The notes: generated from the sequence alone by a model not told the origin. DNA of 64,000 nt from an uncultured Lachnospiraceae bacterium (GCA_902780385.1 CACZFF010000016.1:1-64000); one strand, 5' to 3'; positions 17,306 through 26,606 are shown, counted from the first letter of the stretch. Made by a program: numbers and translations.

Positions 17306-18259
17306 TCAGCGTTCCGCGATCGCCCGGCGAAGATCCTCGATCATGTCGATCGATGCGGCGCGAGCCGCCTGTGCAAATTCCTCAGGGCCGAACTCGCGAT
17401 AGACATCTTTGGTATGCGCTGCGATGATGCCTCTGGAGGAGTTGACGATCGCACCCGCTCCTTCCTCATCAAAGAATGCGGAGAGGTCCTTGGCGGTCGC
17501 GCCCTGTGCACCGTAACCGGGTGCCAGGATAAATGTAGTCGGCATGAGCTTTCTGAGCTTCTCACCCTGCTCGGGATAGGTTGCTCCGACCACAGCACCC
17601 ACATTGCTGTAGCGGCCGTCCATAGACTTCTCACCCCATTCGCGGACCTTTTGTCCTACCAGTTCATACATGGGGACACCGCTCTGAGTGAGGATATCCT
17701 GGAATTCACCGCTGGAAGGATTGGATGTCTTGACCAGGACGAAGATGCCCTTGTCGCATGCATTGCAGACATCCACGAAAGGCTCAACGCCGTCGGATCC
17801 CAGATAGGGATTGACTGTCGCGAAATCGACATCGAAGACAGGGATCTCTTTTCCGGCGATCCCGATCCTGCCGATATGCGCTTTCGCGTAGGAAGCGGAT
17901 GTAGAACCGATATCACCGCGCTTCACATCACCGATGATGATAAGACCCTTCTCCCTGCAGTATTTCACCGTCTTGTCATAGGCTTCAAGTCCCGGAAGGC
18001 CGAACTGCTCGTACATGGCGATCTGCGGCTTCACTGCGGGAATAATATCATATACTGCATCCACGATGCCCTTGTTGAACTGCCAGACAGCCTCTGCCGC
18101 AGCCTTCAGTGCAAGCTCGTCGCCTGTAGCTCCCTCGCCCGATACCTTGTCCCATGCAGCATCCTGCAGATGTTTGGGCACAAACGAAAGGTTGGGATCA
18201 AGTCCTACAACAACAGGCGCATTCTTGATTTTGATCTCATCCATCAGTTTTTGAATCAT
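17306..18259 (-). CDS. pyrF: Orotidine 5'-phosphate decarboxylase, class 2 (PyrF)
   Basis: A 317-residue enzyme that makes UMP. The long form with VVVGLDPNLSFVPKHL at the start, the catalytic segment GDVKRGDIGSTSASYA and PGYGAQGATAKD near the phosphate site is the class 2 type, larger than the Bacillus PyrF. The start at 18259 has GGAG at a 7-base spacing. It precedes pyrE, forming a two-gene pyrFE operon. Confidence 0.95.
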   Translation of the reverse strand: MIQKLMDEIKIKNAPVVVGLDPNLSFVPKHLQDAAWDKVSGEGATGDELALKAAAEAVWQFNKGIVDAVYDIIPAVKPQIAMYEQFGLPGLEAYDKTVKYCREKGLIIIGDVKRGDIGSTSASYAKAHIGRIGIAGKEIPVFDVDFATVNPYLGSDGVEPFVDVCNACDKGIFVLVKTSNPSSGEFQDILTQSGVPMYELVGQKVREWGEKSMDGRYSNVGAVVGATYPEQGEKLRKLMPTTFILAPGYGAQGATAKDLSAFFDEEGAGAIVNSSRGIIAAHTKDVYREFGPEEFAQAARAASIDMIEDLRRAIAER

Positions 18260-18456
18260 ATGTTAACTCCATTTTCCATAGCTTTATACCGCACCGGCGC
18301 AGGCCTGCGGGACATCCCCTATGACGGAAATCCTTTCCTCTGCAGGTTCCCGGTTCAGTTCTCCGGCTTTATCGTCAATTTGCACAGTAAAGAGTGCACT
18401 TTAAAAGTCTTTTTAAACATAATGATTATATCCGTGTTCGTCAAGCTAAAAATGAA

Positions 18457-18482
18457 AAAATATCGCCCGAAGGCGATATTTT
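18457..18482 (-). terminator. Terminator after the TPR protein gene
   Basis: On the minus strand AAAATATCGCC - TTCG - GGCGATATTTT followed by TTCATTTTT: an 11-base perfect stem with a stable TTCG tetraloop. It closes the MBOAT-SGNH-TPR operon. Confidence 0.9.
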
Positions 18483-18535
18483 AAATCATGTTGATGCACA
18501 TCAAGAGTACGAACCGTACCTCGTGTCCCGCCGGA

Positions 18536-19519
18536 TCATCTGGACTGAAGAAACTGATTCTCGCGGTTCATGCGCTCATCATTGGGGTATTTGTCGGAAT
18601 ATTCCGCAGCCAGTTCTTTTGCACGCTTGAAATCACGGAGGTTTTCCACCGCCGCGATCCGGTTGAACAGGATGCTGCGCTGAAGGGCAGTCCCTCCCTG
18701 AGAGAGAGGAAGCGCCTGCTCAAAACAGGCGAGCGCCTCTTTATACTTTCCAAGGCCGCACAGGGCAGTCCCCTTGAGATTGAGCATCTCGGGGCTGCTG
18801 CTGATCTCCTCGGAATAATCGGCGATCAGTTCGAGTGCTTCCTTGTGTTCTCCGGTATATTCCTTGCAGCAGGCCAGAAGAAAGCATGTCTGCATATCCG
18901 GATTCTCGACTGAGTCCAGAATCGCGGAGGCTTCTTTATAACGTCCGAGAAAACAAAGTGCCTGACCGCGTGTCAGATCATCGATTTCTTCATCGTGCTC
19001 CGCCAGAAGATTCTCAAAATATTTCAAACCCGTATCGTTATTGCCGTATTCGCGCAGCGTCATGGCAGCTGTATAGACACGGGAATAATTGGTCGGATCA
19101 ATAGCAATGGCTGTATCGAACAGTTCGACAGCTTCCTCCATCTGCCCCTGCGCCGCATAAACCGTAGCGCGGGAAACCATCAGCGACGGATCCCTTGGAT
19201 GGATCCTCAGCAGCCTGTCATAGATCGATGCCGCCGCGTCGATCTCTCCAAGGCGGAAGTCGCAGATCGCCGTATACTTGTAGAGATCTTCTTCCATGGA
19301 ATCGTCTGAAAAATATCTGGTGATCTGGTCTTCATATTGCTGAGCCTCGGCAAACTGATCTCTGGCGAGGCGGTAATTGCCCTGCTCCATCAATGAGAGT
19401 CCCTTGGACAAAAGCTTTGTTTCGCGGTTTCCGCGAAAACGGAAGTAGCCGAACAGCACAGCCGCCCCGATTGCCGCGATGCAGATGATGGTCAGCAGAA
19501 GATTTCTGATAAAGCGCAT
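18536..19519 (-). CDS. Membrane-anchored TPR protein
   Basis: A 327-residue protein with a single N-terminal hydrophobic segment (LLLTIICIAAIGAAVLFGYF), likely an uncleaved anchor, and about six tetratricopeptide repeats covering most of the rest (for example DAAASIYDRLLRIHPRDPSL, AVELFDTAIAIDPTNYSRV, KEALACFEQALPLSQGG). TPR arrays mediate protein contacts. It is the last gene of an operon with an MBOAT acyltransferase and an SGNH hydrolase and could scaffold that machinery (inference). The terminator follows 54 bases later. Confidence 0.8.
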   Translation of the reverse strand: MRFIRNLLLTIICIAAIGAAVLFGYFRFRGNRETKLLSKGLSLMEQGNYRLARDQFAEAQQYEDQITRYFSDDSMEEDLYKYTAICDFRLGEIDAAASIYDRLLRIHPRDPSLMVSRATVYAAQGQMEEAVELFDTAIAIDPTNYSRVYTAAMTLREYGNNDTGLKYFENLLAEHDEEIDDLTRGQALCFLGRYKEASAILDSVENPDMQTCFLLACCKEYTGEHKEALELIADYSEEISSSPEMLNLKGTALCGLGKYKEALACFEQALPLSQGGTALQRSILFNRIAAVENLRDFKRAKELAAEYSDKYPNDERMNRENQFLQSR

Positions 19520-19578
19520 AAGCGAATTTGTACTCCTGTGTAACTACATGTCTGAAGACAATTCTTCTTCAAATAAAA

Positions 19579-19812
19579 CTAATCTTCGTCAAATCTTACG
19601 GTGACATAAAACCCGCTTTCAAGTTCCCGGATCGCGGTCACCACGCCCTCCCTGGCCAGAAGTCTCTGATTAAAGGGAAAATTACCGCTCATGGCAAGAG
19701 AAGGATCGATCGTATAATAATAATTGCTGGGAAGGACACCTTCTGTGATCCTGACCTTTTGGCCTGCCTCCAGAAGCCCCTCCCTTTCCATCTTGAATTC
19801 CATTTCACGCAT
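19579..19812 (-). CDS. Conserved hypothetical protein, 77 aa
   Basis: A small soluble protein, start at 19812 with GAGG six bases upstream, beginning 9 bases after the stop of the SGNH gene and so likely coupled to it. It reads as a compact beta-barrel: AGQKVRITEGVLPSNYYYTI ... LLAREGVVTAIRELESGFYVTVRFDED. The pattern resembles small SH3-like or KOW-like domains, but I do not recognise the family. Confidence 0.65.
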   Translation of the reverse strand: MREMEFKMEREGLLEAGQKVRITEGVLPSNYYYTIDPSLAMSGNFPFNQRLLAREGVVTAIRELESGFYVTVRFDED

Positions 19813-19820
19813 GATGAACC

Positions 19821-21038
19821 TCACTGTTCCGAAGATGCCGTCTCAGCAGAACCCGGAATGACAATGGCATTTTTCCGCAGGAATCTGTGCCAGCGCTCAC
19901 AGGAAGCTGCCTTCAGATGGATGCCGTCGCCGGTAAACTCCTCCTTGAGGTCTCCGTTTTCATCACACAGATCGGCATTCATATCGATATAAAAAATATT
20001 GCGTCCGTTTGCCAGTGTGGCGATCGCCTTATTGCGCTGCACGATCGCCCTGTTGTTATAGACGCGGTCTGTGCTGCTCATATTCTTTGAGACATGCATG
20101 ATGCCCTGAATATAAATAAGGGCATCCGGCTGCAGTTTATTGATCTTTGTGACAACCTTGCGGAATTCTTCGTAATAATCCTTTGTATCGGGGACGCCCA
20201 GTTCATTGACGCCCACTGAAATATAGATCTTTTTGAATTTTGCTTTGGACAGAAGGTCCTTGAGGGTGCGCCGGGTGGTCTCTTTGCCTTTGGGTGTGTA
20301 GTCCAGCTTCTCGTCGTCATCGAACAGATCGTAGATCGAAGCCGATTCACGCGCCATGAAAGAGGTCACGTTCGCCATATCCCCATATTCATACAGACCC
20401 ACTGTGCGGGAATCCCCGATCATGAGGGCGTCCGCAAAATAGCTGTCGTCCACTTCCTGCAGACTGTAATATGTCCCGTTCGGCGCAAAAAGTCCTTCCT
20501 TGTCCGTGTTGTAGACAGTGTCATCGGGCGACAGATAGGACTCATCCGCGACACCGTAATCTTTGGCACTGACAACCTTGCTGCAGGAAGATGCCGGGAT
20601 CTCCATGGATACTTCCGCGGACTTCTCCGGATTCTCCGTCTTCCCGTCCTGCTTCTGGCCCTGCTTTGAGTCTGTATCTGCCTCAATGCCTTCTATTTTT
20701 CCGGCCTCAGTCCCGCTATTACCATCCTGCTCCCCCACAGCGCCGCTGCCGGAATCGCCTTTGAGACCTGCCCCGGATCCTCCGCCTTCATCTGCTTCGA
20801 TATCTTCATCCGCATCCGCTGACGAAGAGGCTGCCTTGTCCCCGGACCAGGGATATACATGGTCGTGAATCCCGCGCATGACGATCGAAAGGCCGGGAAG
20901 CCTTCCGTGTTCTGTGGAATAATTTTTATATGCCCTGCCCCGTCCGACGAGAGACAGGACCGTGAGTACAAGCCAGATAAAAAGGATCAAGGCCAGAAGG
21001 GGTGCCCTTCGCAAGACCCTGCGCAAAAATATCAACAT
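19821..21038 (-). CDS. SGNH-hydrolase-like membrane protein (acyltransferase partner)
   Basis: A 405-residue protein with an N-terminal transmembrane segment (LLALILFIWLVLTVLSLVG), a Gly/Asp/Ser-rich linker of roughly 80 residues, and an extracytoplasmic SGNH fold: block I LMIGDSRTVGLYEYGD (nucleophile Ser), block III IYISVGVNELGVPDTKDY (Asn), and block V GDGIHLKAAS (Asp and His). Such proteins pair with MBOAT transporters to transfer acetyl groups onto extracellular polymers, as in DltB/DltD or PatA/PatB type systems. The gene upstream is exactly such an MBOAT. Confidence 0.85.
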   Translation of the reverse strand: MLIFLRRVLRRAPLLALILFIWLVLTVLSLVGRGRAYKNYSTEHGRLPGLSIVMRGIHDHVYPWSGDKAASSSADADEDIEADEGGGSGAGLKGDSGSGAVGEQDGNSGTEAGKIEGIEADTDSKQGQKQDGKTENPEKSAEVSMEIPASSCSKVVSAKDYGVADESYLSPDDTVYNTDKEGLFAPNGTYYSLQEVDDSYFADALMIGDSRTVGLYEYGDMANVTSFMARESASIYDLFDDDEKLDYTPKGKETTRRTLKDLLSKAKFKKIYISVGVNELGVPDTKDYYEEFRKVVTKINKLQPDALIYIQGIMHVSKNMSSTDRVYNNRAIVQRNKAIATLANGRNIFYIDMNADLCDENGDLKEEFTGDGIHLKAASCERWHRFLRKNAIVIPGSAETASSEQ

Positions 21039-21069
21039 TTTATTGTCCCTGATAAATCAGATTATTGGT

Positions 21070-21091
21070 AACTGTACAGACCCGCCTGAAA
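21070..21091 (+). repeat. Dispersed 22-bp repeat, copy 2
   Basis: Identical to 1832-1853, again preceded by ATTGGT. Here it is followed by TTTTTCGCGG - TTTTG - CCGCAAAAA, a small hairpin, between the MBOAT and SGNH genes. Confidence 0.6.
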
Positions 21092-21136
21092 TTCGAGGCC
21101 TTTTTCGCGGTTTTGCCGCAAAAACCCGCTCCGTCC

Positions 21137-22528
21137 TCAGAAGCTGAAATACATGAACGGATTGCCTGCTGAAATCGAAGAAAAATACACGCTGCACCAG
21201 AAAACGACAGCTAAAAGCACAATGACAATGGGGTTTCTCCGTTTCCAGATCACCAGATTGTAAAAAACAGGTACACAGAGCAGGATGCCTGCTGTCAGAA
21301 ACGGCCAGTAAATGCCCATATATTTGGCGAAATCACCCGGATTCACAGCAGTTCCTGTTCCAAAAAAAGGAAACAGCCGTGTGAAATAGATCCCCAGCTC
21401 TTTGAGGTCGCTGATCGCGAAGATCACCCAGGTCAGAGGGATGAGGACGATCACATGAAGATGTCCTATGAGAGGAACTCTCCTGATCAGACCCTTCACG
21501 ACAAATTTCTCCCAGACGATCAAAAGCCCCAGGACCAGGCCCCAGATCACGAAGTTGAGTGTTCCTCCGTGCCAGAAACCGGTCAGAAGCCAGACGATCA
21601 TGAGATTGCGGATGACTGCAAAAGTCCCGCAGCGGCTGCCGCCCAGCGGGATATAGACATAGTCGCGGAACCAGCTTCCCAGCGTCGCGTGCCAGCGCCG
21701 GTAGAAATCCGCGATCCCGCAGGCAGCGTAGGGATGGATAAAGTTCTGTACAAAGCGGAAACCCAGCATCAGTCCGATGCCGGCCGCCATCAGGGAATAT
21801 CCCCAGAAATCAAAATAGAGCTCGAGGGAATATCCCACCGCCCCCAGCCAGGCCAGCGGTGTGGAAATGCTCTCGAAGCCGATCTTGATGATCTCATTCC
21901 ACAGTATGCCCAGTCTGTCGGCGATCAGGATCTTCATTCCCAGGCCCATGGCAAAAAAGCAGATGCCGTCCTCAACTTTGGCAAGTGAGACGCTCCTCTC
22001 AATATATACCGTCTGCCGTCTTACATTGGTCGGTTTCTCGATCCAGCCCTGCGAAAAGCGCATGATCGGACCCTGTGCGATCTGCGGAAACATTGTGAAA
22101 TATGCCGCCGCCTGCATAAAGGAGGGTCTTCTGCGCATCCTGCCCAGGTAGAGATCCGCCTGATAAGAGATCATCTTGAAAATATAAAAACTCAGTCCCA
22201 GGGGAAGAAGCGATGCCTTCACTTTCAGAGCAAGAATTTTGAAAACGATCAGGACGATCACGTCGACCGTCACAATCGTCACAAGCATCTGCCGCTGCTG
22301 CACCTTCCTTCGCCTTCCCGGCATCACCCAGACCATCTCGCCCAGTACGTAGTTCACCAGTACCAGCAGAAAAAGCAGAATCACAAAAAGCTTCGCGCCA
22401 AAAGCATAGAAGACAAGACTTCCGACAAAGAGCAGGGCGTCTCTGTATCTTGACGGGATGATCCAGTATATGATCAGAAAAACAGGCAGAAAACGGAAAA
22501 TGAATTCCAGACCCGAAAAGTTAACCAT
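21137..22528 (-). CDS. MBOAT family O-acyltransferase
   Basis: A 463-residue polytopic membrane protein with about ten hydrophobic segments. The family hallmarks are present: YFTMFPQIAQGPIMRF, ADFYRRWHATLGSWFRDYVY, IPLGGSR and TGFWHGGTLNFVIWG with the catalytic His. MBOAT proteins of the AlgI/DltB/PatA type carry acyl groups across the membrane. The adjoining SGNH protein would complete the transfer outside the cell. The acceptor polymer cannot be told from the sequence. Confidence 0.92.
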   Translation of the reverse strand: MVNFSGLEFIFRFLPVFLIIYWIIPSRYRDALLFVGSLVFYAFGAKLFVILLFLLVLVNYVLGEMVWVMPGRRRKVQQRQMLVTIVTVDVIVLIVFKILALKVKASLLPLGLSFYIFKMISYQADLYLGRMRRRPSFMQAAAYFTMFPQIAQGPIMRFSQGWIEKPTNVRRQTVYIERSVSLAKVEDGICFFAMGLGMKILIADRLGILWNEIIKIGFESISTPLAWLGAVGYSLELYFDFWGYSLMAAGIGLMLGFRFVQNFIHPYAACGIADFYRRWHATLGSWFRDYVYIPLGGSRCGTFAVIRNLMIVWLLTGFWHGGTLNFVIWGLVLGLLIVWEKFVVKGLIRRVPLIGHLHVIVLIPLTWVIFAISDLKELGIYFTRLFPFFGTGTAVNPGDFAKYMGIYWPFLTAGILLCVPVFYNLVIWKRRNPIVIVLLAVVFWCSVYFSSISAGNPFMYFSF

Positions 22529-22595
22529 TGCTTACTCCGTGATGTAACATGTTCCCCTGTCAGAGCTTCGGCAGGACAAAAAAACACAGTTTTAC

Positions 22596-22675
22596 GGTAA
22601 CCGTCCTGAACATCATGGGTTCCGGACAGTTACCGTCAGGAACTGTCACGCCAGATTAATCCATGACAGTTCCTG
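22596..22675 (-). terminator. Double hairpin after valS
   Basis: CAGGAACTGTCA (22637-22648) pairs perfectly with TGACAGTTCCTG (22664-22675), and GGTAACCGTCC (22596-22606) pairs with GGACAGTTACC (22624-22634). On the minus strand a run of seven T follows some 16 bases after the second stem. It is a probable end of the valS transcript, although the T-run is not directly adjacent. Confidence 0.5.
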
Positions 22676-22717
22676 ACTGCAGAAAACTGATTGATCTGAA
22701 GCTGCAGACCGGGCAGA

Positions 22718-25387
22718 TCAGAGTGCGGAAAGCTCCTCCAGCTCGCGGAGGACACCGGCCATCTGCTGCTCATATTTCTGCTGCTTTTCTTTCTCCGCCG
22801 CGATCTTATCGGCGGGTGCCTTGGAGAGGAACTTCTCATTGCGCAGCATGCCCGCGCTTCTCTTCAGTTCGCCCTCAAGACGCTTTTTCTCCTTTGTGAG
22901 CCTTGCGATCTCTGCCTGTACATCCAGAAGATCTGCCAGCGGGATGAAGGCAGTCGCGAAAGGAAGAACGATGGAGACTGTGCCCTCGCCGATCCCTTCC
23001 TTGTCAGCCTGCAGGACGAGCTCGGAAGCGGAAGCCAGACGCTCGAAGAAGAGCCTGTCCTCTTCAAAGATCTGACGGACCTTTTCGTCTTCGGAGACAA
23101 CGATGACCTTGGCCTTGCGGGAAGGAGCAACACCGCGCTCATTGCGGGCGGTGCGGATGGCACGGACTGCCTCTTTGATGGTCTCGATGGCCTGCTCTTC
23201 AGCCGGGAAGTCATACTCTTCCTTCCAGACAGGCCAGTCAGAGATCATGATAGAGGGCTCTTTGTCCTGGATCGTGCAGAAGATCTCTTCTGTCACGAAA
23301 GGCATATAAGGGTGCAGGAGCTTGAGGCTTCCCTGCAGGACAGTCTGCAGTGTCCAGAGGGCCGCCATGTGGCTCTGTGTGTCCTCAGTCTCATAGAGTC
23401 TGGGCTTGACCATCTCAATGTACCAGTCGCAGAACTCGTCCCAGATAAAGTCGTGGACCTTCTGGACGGCGATGCCCAGCTCGAAGCGGTCCATGTTATC
23501 CGTGACATCCCTGACGACATTATTGAATCCGGACAGGATCCACTTGTCCTCGGGCAGCAGGCCTGCAGGCATTTCCGCAGGAATCTCCCCGTCCTCGGGC
23601 ATATTCATCATGATGAAGCGGCTGGCGTTCCAGACCTTGTTGGCAAAATTGCGGCTGGCCTCGACACGGCTGTTGGAGAAGCGCATGTCGTTGCCGGGCG
23701 CGTTGCCGGTGACCAGGGTCAGACGCAGGGCGTCTGCGCCGTAATTTTTGATGACCTCCAGGGGATCGATGCCGTTGCCCAGGGACTTGGACATCTTCCT
23801 GCCCAGCTCGTCGCGGACCAGTCCGTGGAAGAGCACGGTCTTGAAGGGCTTCTCTCCCATCTGCTCGAAACCGGAGAAGATCATGCGGATGACCCAGAAG
23901 AAAATGATGTCATAGCCGGTGACCAGGACGTCTGTGGGATAGAAATACTTCAGATCCTCGGTCTGCTCGGGCCAGCCGAGAGTGGAGAAAGGCCACAGAG
24001 CGGAGGAGAACCAGGTGTCCAGAGTATCGGGATCCTGGGTGAAGTGGGTCTCGCCGCAGACAGGGCACTTTTCGGGCATGGCGGGCGCAACGACAACTTC
24101 TCCGCACTTGTCGCAGTAATAGGCGGGGATACGGTGGCCCCACCAGAGCTGGCGGCTGATGCACCAGTCGCGGATATTGTCGGTCCAGTTGAAATAGATC
24201 TTCTCCATCCTCTTGGGGATGAGCTGGATATCACCCTCTTTGACAGCCTTGACGGCGGGCTTGATCAGCTCGTCCATCTTGACGAACCACTGTTTTTTGA
24301 TCAGGGGCTCGACAGTCGTGCCGCAGCGGTCATGGGTTCCGACATTGTGGGTATAGTCCTCGATACGGACCAGAAGGCCCATCTCTTCCAGTTCTTTGAC
24401 GATCTGCTTTCTGGCCTCATAGCGGTCCATGCCTTCGAACTTGGCGCCGTTTTTGTTGATGGTGGCGTCGTCGTTCATGATATTGATCTCGGGCAGGCCA
24501 TGGCGCTTTCCGACCTCAAAGTCGTTGGGGTCGTGGGCGGGAGTGATCTTGACCACGCCGGTACCAAACTCACGGTCGACATAGGTATCCGCAACGATCG
24601 GGATCTGGCGGTCAACGAAAGGAAGCCAGACCTTTTTGCCGATCAGATCCGCATAGCGCTCATCCTCGGGGTGAACCGCCACAGCAGTATCGCCAAGCAT
24701 GGTCTCGGGACGGGTCGTCGCAAACTCCAGGAAACGGGTCGTGGAGATGCTGCCGTCCTCTTCGATCAGAGGATATTTGATATGCCAGAAATGGCCGTTC
24801 TGCTCTTCGTACTGCACTTCCGCGTCGGAAATGGAGGTCTTGCAGATCGGGCACCAGTTGATGATGCGGCTTCCCTTATAGATCCAGCCCTTCTTGTGCA
24901 TCTTGCAGAAGACTTCCGTGACGGCCTTGTTGCAGCCCTCGTCCATGGTGAAGCGCTCGCGGTCCCAGTCACAGGAGGAGCCGAGCTTCTTGAGCTGGTT
25001 CACGATGCGGCCGCCGTACTCTTTGCGCCAATCCCAGCACTTCTCAAGGAAACCCTCGCGGCCCAGGTCAGCCTTCTCGATGCCCTGCTCGCGGAGAGCG
25101 TCGATGACCTTGACTTCGGTGGCGATGCTGGCATGGTCGGTTCCGGGCTGCCAGAGAGCATTGTAGCCCTGCATCCTCTTATAGCGGATCAGAATATCCT
25201 GCAGTGTGTTGTCCAGGGCGTGGCCCATGTGAAGCTGGCCGGTGATATTGGGCGGCGGGATCACGATGGTAAAGGGTGTTTTGGAGTGATCCACTTCCGC
25301 ATGGAAGTATTTCTTTTGCTCCCAGTTTTTGTAGATCCGGTCCTCGATTCCCTGAGGATCGTAGGTCTTTGCAAGTTCTCTCTGCAT
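22718..25387 (-). CDS. valS: Valyl-tRNA synthetase
   Basis: An 889-residue class I synthetase charging tRNA-Val. The HIGH motif is HMGH at residues 53-56 within PPPNITGQLHMGHAL; the editing domain (CP1) follows; KMSKS is exact in GRKMSKSLGNGIDP; the C-terminal coiled-coil arm (ARLTKEKKRLEGELKRSAGM) is typical of bacterial ValRS. Two Cys pairs (CDKCGE, CPVCGE) near the middle suggest a zinc site. No T-box leader was recognised upstream. A DUF4250 gene lies 47 bases upstream. Confidence 0.97.
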   Translation of the reverse strand: MQRELAKTYDPQGIEDRIYKNWEQKKYFHAEVDHSKTPFTIVIPPPNITGQLHMGHALDNTLQDILIRYKRMQGYNALWQPGTDHASIATEVKVIDALREQGIEKADLGREGFLEKCWDWRKEYGGRIVNQLKKLGSSCDWDRERFTMDEGCNKAVTEVFCKMHKKGWIYKGSRIINWCPICKTSISDAEVQYEEQNGHFWHIKYPLIEEDGSISTTRFLEFATTRPETMLGDTAVAVHPEDERYADLIGKKVWLPFVDRQIPIVADTYVDREFGTGVVKITPAHDPNDFEVGKRHGLPEINIMNDDATINKNGAKFEGMDRYEARKQIVKELEEMGLLVRIEDYTHNVGTHDRCGTTVEPLIKKQWFVKMDELIKPAVKAVKEGDIQLIPKRMEKIYFNWTDNIRDWCISRQLWWGHRIPAYYCDKCGEVVVAPAMPEKCPVCGETHFTQDPDTLDTWFSSALWPFSTLGWPEQTEDLKYFYPTDVLVTGYDIIFFWVIRMIFSGFEQMGEKPFKTVLFHGLVRDELGRKMSKSLGNGIDPLEVIKNYGADALRLTLVTGNAPGNDMRFSNSRVEASRNFANKVWNASRFIMMNMPEDGEIPAEMPAGLLPEDKWILSGFNNVVRDVTDNMDRFELGIAVQKVHDFIWDEFCDWYIEMVKPRLYETEDTQSHMAALWTLQTVLQGSLKLLHPYMPFVTEEIFCTIQDKEPSIMISDWPVWKEEYDFPAEEQAIETIKEAVRAIRTARNERGVAPSRKAKVIVVSEDEKVRQIFEEDRLFFERLASASELVLQADKEGIGEGTVSIVLPFATAFIPLADLLDVQAEIARLTKEKKRLEGELKRSAGMLRNEKFLSKAPADKIAAEKEKQQKYEQQMAGVLRELEELSAL

Positions 25388-25434
25388 ATGAAAAATCTCC
25401 TTTAAATGATGTATTTTCTAAAACGACATTTTTC

Positions 25435-25608
25435 TTATATAAACTGATTGCGCTCGGGATCGTAGGAATACTCCTCGGCCTCGAGCTTCTGTACGATTTC
25501 CTCTTTGTCTACGCCGAGGTCTTCGCACAGCGCATCAAGCGTCGGATAAAAATCACGGAGCTTCAGATTCAGAAAACTTGCCAGCATATGAGGATCTTTC
25601 GGCAACAT
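25435..25608 (-). CDS. DUF4250-family small protein, 57 aa
   Basis: A short gene below usual length cut-offs. It reads MLPKDPHMLASFLNLKLRDF, then a helical segment LDALCEDLGVDKEEIVQKLE and an aromatic end YSYDPERNQFI. This pattern matches the small DUF4250 family of clostridia, of unknown function. The ATG at 25608 follows AAAGGGGGAAAAGAA. It is on the same strand as valS and 47 bases before it, so the two may be cotranscribed. Confidence 0.8.
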   Translation of the reverse strand: MLPKDPHMLASFLNLKLRDFYPTLDALCEDLGVDKEEIVQKLEAEEYSYDPERNQFI

Positions 25609-25807
25609 TTCTTTTCCCCCTTTGGAATCTATGTGTTATAATGAGTTCTTGTCAGCTAAAAGTGTTTTCGTGACAGCAAACGGGATGCCCGCAGCGGTGT
25701 CCGCGGCATTTTTGCCATAGTCAAAGCCTGCGTTTTTTGAGTGCCTCACATCTCCGATTCCTGTCTCAGCGCTGAACAATTAGCTATTTTACCATAAATA
25801 ATTCAAA
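25609..25807 (+). promoter_or_regulatory. azlC leader with promoter and attenuator-like hairpin
   Basis: TATAAT at 25636-25641, preceded by TG one base earlier (extended -10), gives a leader of about 160 bases before azlC. Within it, near 25683-25713, ATGCC pairs with GGCAT around a GC-rich core and is followed by TTTTTG, which could act as a terminator or attenuator. This is a tentative reading. Confidence 0.3.
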
Positions 25808-26596
25808 ATGGGTACTGCACTTATGGAAAACAGTTCATCTATTGAAAATACTTTTGTCCAAAACACATCAGGCCATGGATATCCCTCCACGAGAAAAGGC
25901 TGGGTCCTCCGCGGTCTGCGTGACGGATTTCCGATCTGTATGGGATATTTCGCTGTCGCCTTTGCTCTGGGCATCGAGGCAAGGCGGGTCGGTCTGTCGG
26001 CTTTTCAGTCCTTTCTGATGTCGACCGGCATGGTGGCATCGGCAGGCGAATTCGCCGCCCTGATGCTGATCGAGTCCCACGCAGGTGTCATCGAGATGAT
26101 CTCGACCTGCATCATCGTAAACCTGCGCTATTTTCTCATGAGCTGCTCACTCTCACAGAAGCTCAAGAGCAGCCTGCCCTCCATCCACCGTTTCGGTGTG
26201 GCCTACTGTATCACGGACGAGATCTTCGGTCTTTCCAGCGCAGTGCCGGGATATCTTGAACCCCTTTACAGCTATGCGATCACCTTTATCTCGGTTGCCG
26301 GCTGGTCCGGGGGAACTGTCATGGGAGTCCTGGTCGGCAACATCCTGCCGGCATCGGCCGTCAATGCGCTGAGCGTCTCCCTCTACGGTATGTTCCTGGC
26401 GATCATCATCCCGCCCGCAAAACAGAACCGTTTTATCGGAGGTCTGGTAGCGGTCTCCATGGCCGTCAGCTGGGTCTTCAGCATCCTTCCGCTTACAATG
26501 GGCATTTCCTCCGGTTTCAAGGTCATTATCCTGACCATCCTGCTCGCAGGCGCGGCTGCAGTGATCAAGCCCATCGATGTCGAAAACGAAACATGA
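25808..26596 (+). CDS. azlC: AzlC-family branched-chain amino acid exporter, large subunit
   Basis: A 262-residue membrane protein with about six transmembrane segments and the AzlC signature GLRDGFPICMGYFAVAFALG, followed by SAGEFAALMLIE and NLRYFLMSCSLS. AzlC with AzlD forms an exporter of branched-chain amino acids and analogues. An ATG five codons later (25823) is an alternative start; neither has a strong ribosome site. azlD follows 10 bases after its stop. The N-terminal 28 residues before the membrane are unusually long and polar. Confidence 0.9.
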   Translation: MGTALMENSSSIENTFVQNTSGHGYPSTRKGWVLRGLRDGFPICMGYFAVAFALGIEARRVGLSAFQSFLMSTGMVASAGEFAALMLIESHAGVIEMISTCIIVNLRYFLMSCSLSQKLKSSLPSIHRFGVAYCITDEIFGLSSAVPGYLEPLYSYAITFISVAGWSGGTVMGVLVGNILPASAVNALSVSLYGMFLAIIIPPAKQNRFIGGLVAVSMAVSWVFSILPLTMGISSGFKVIILTILLAGAAAVIKPIDVENET

Positions 26597-26606
26597 GGTT
26601 GCAGCT

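Noticed and set aside
23312..25405. A 697-codon open frame antisense to valS, and similar long antisense frames opposite radA, clpC, the activase-like gene and iorA
   Set aside because: They mirror strongly supported genes, have no ribosome site or domain, and arise from codon bias of the real gene.
25388..25807. T-box riboswitch for valS
   Set aside because: No AGGGTGG-type T-box sequence or specifier stem was seen upstream; the space is taken by the DUF4250 gene.
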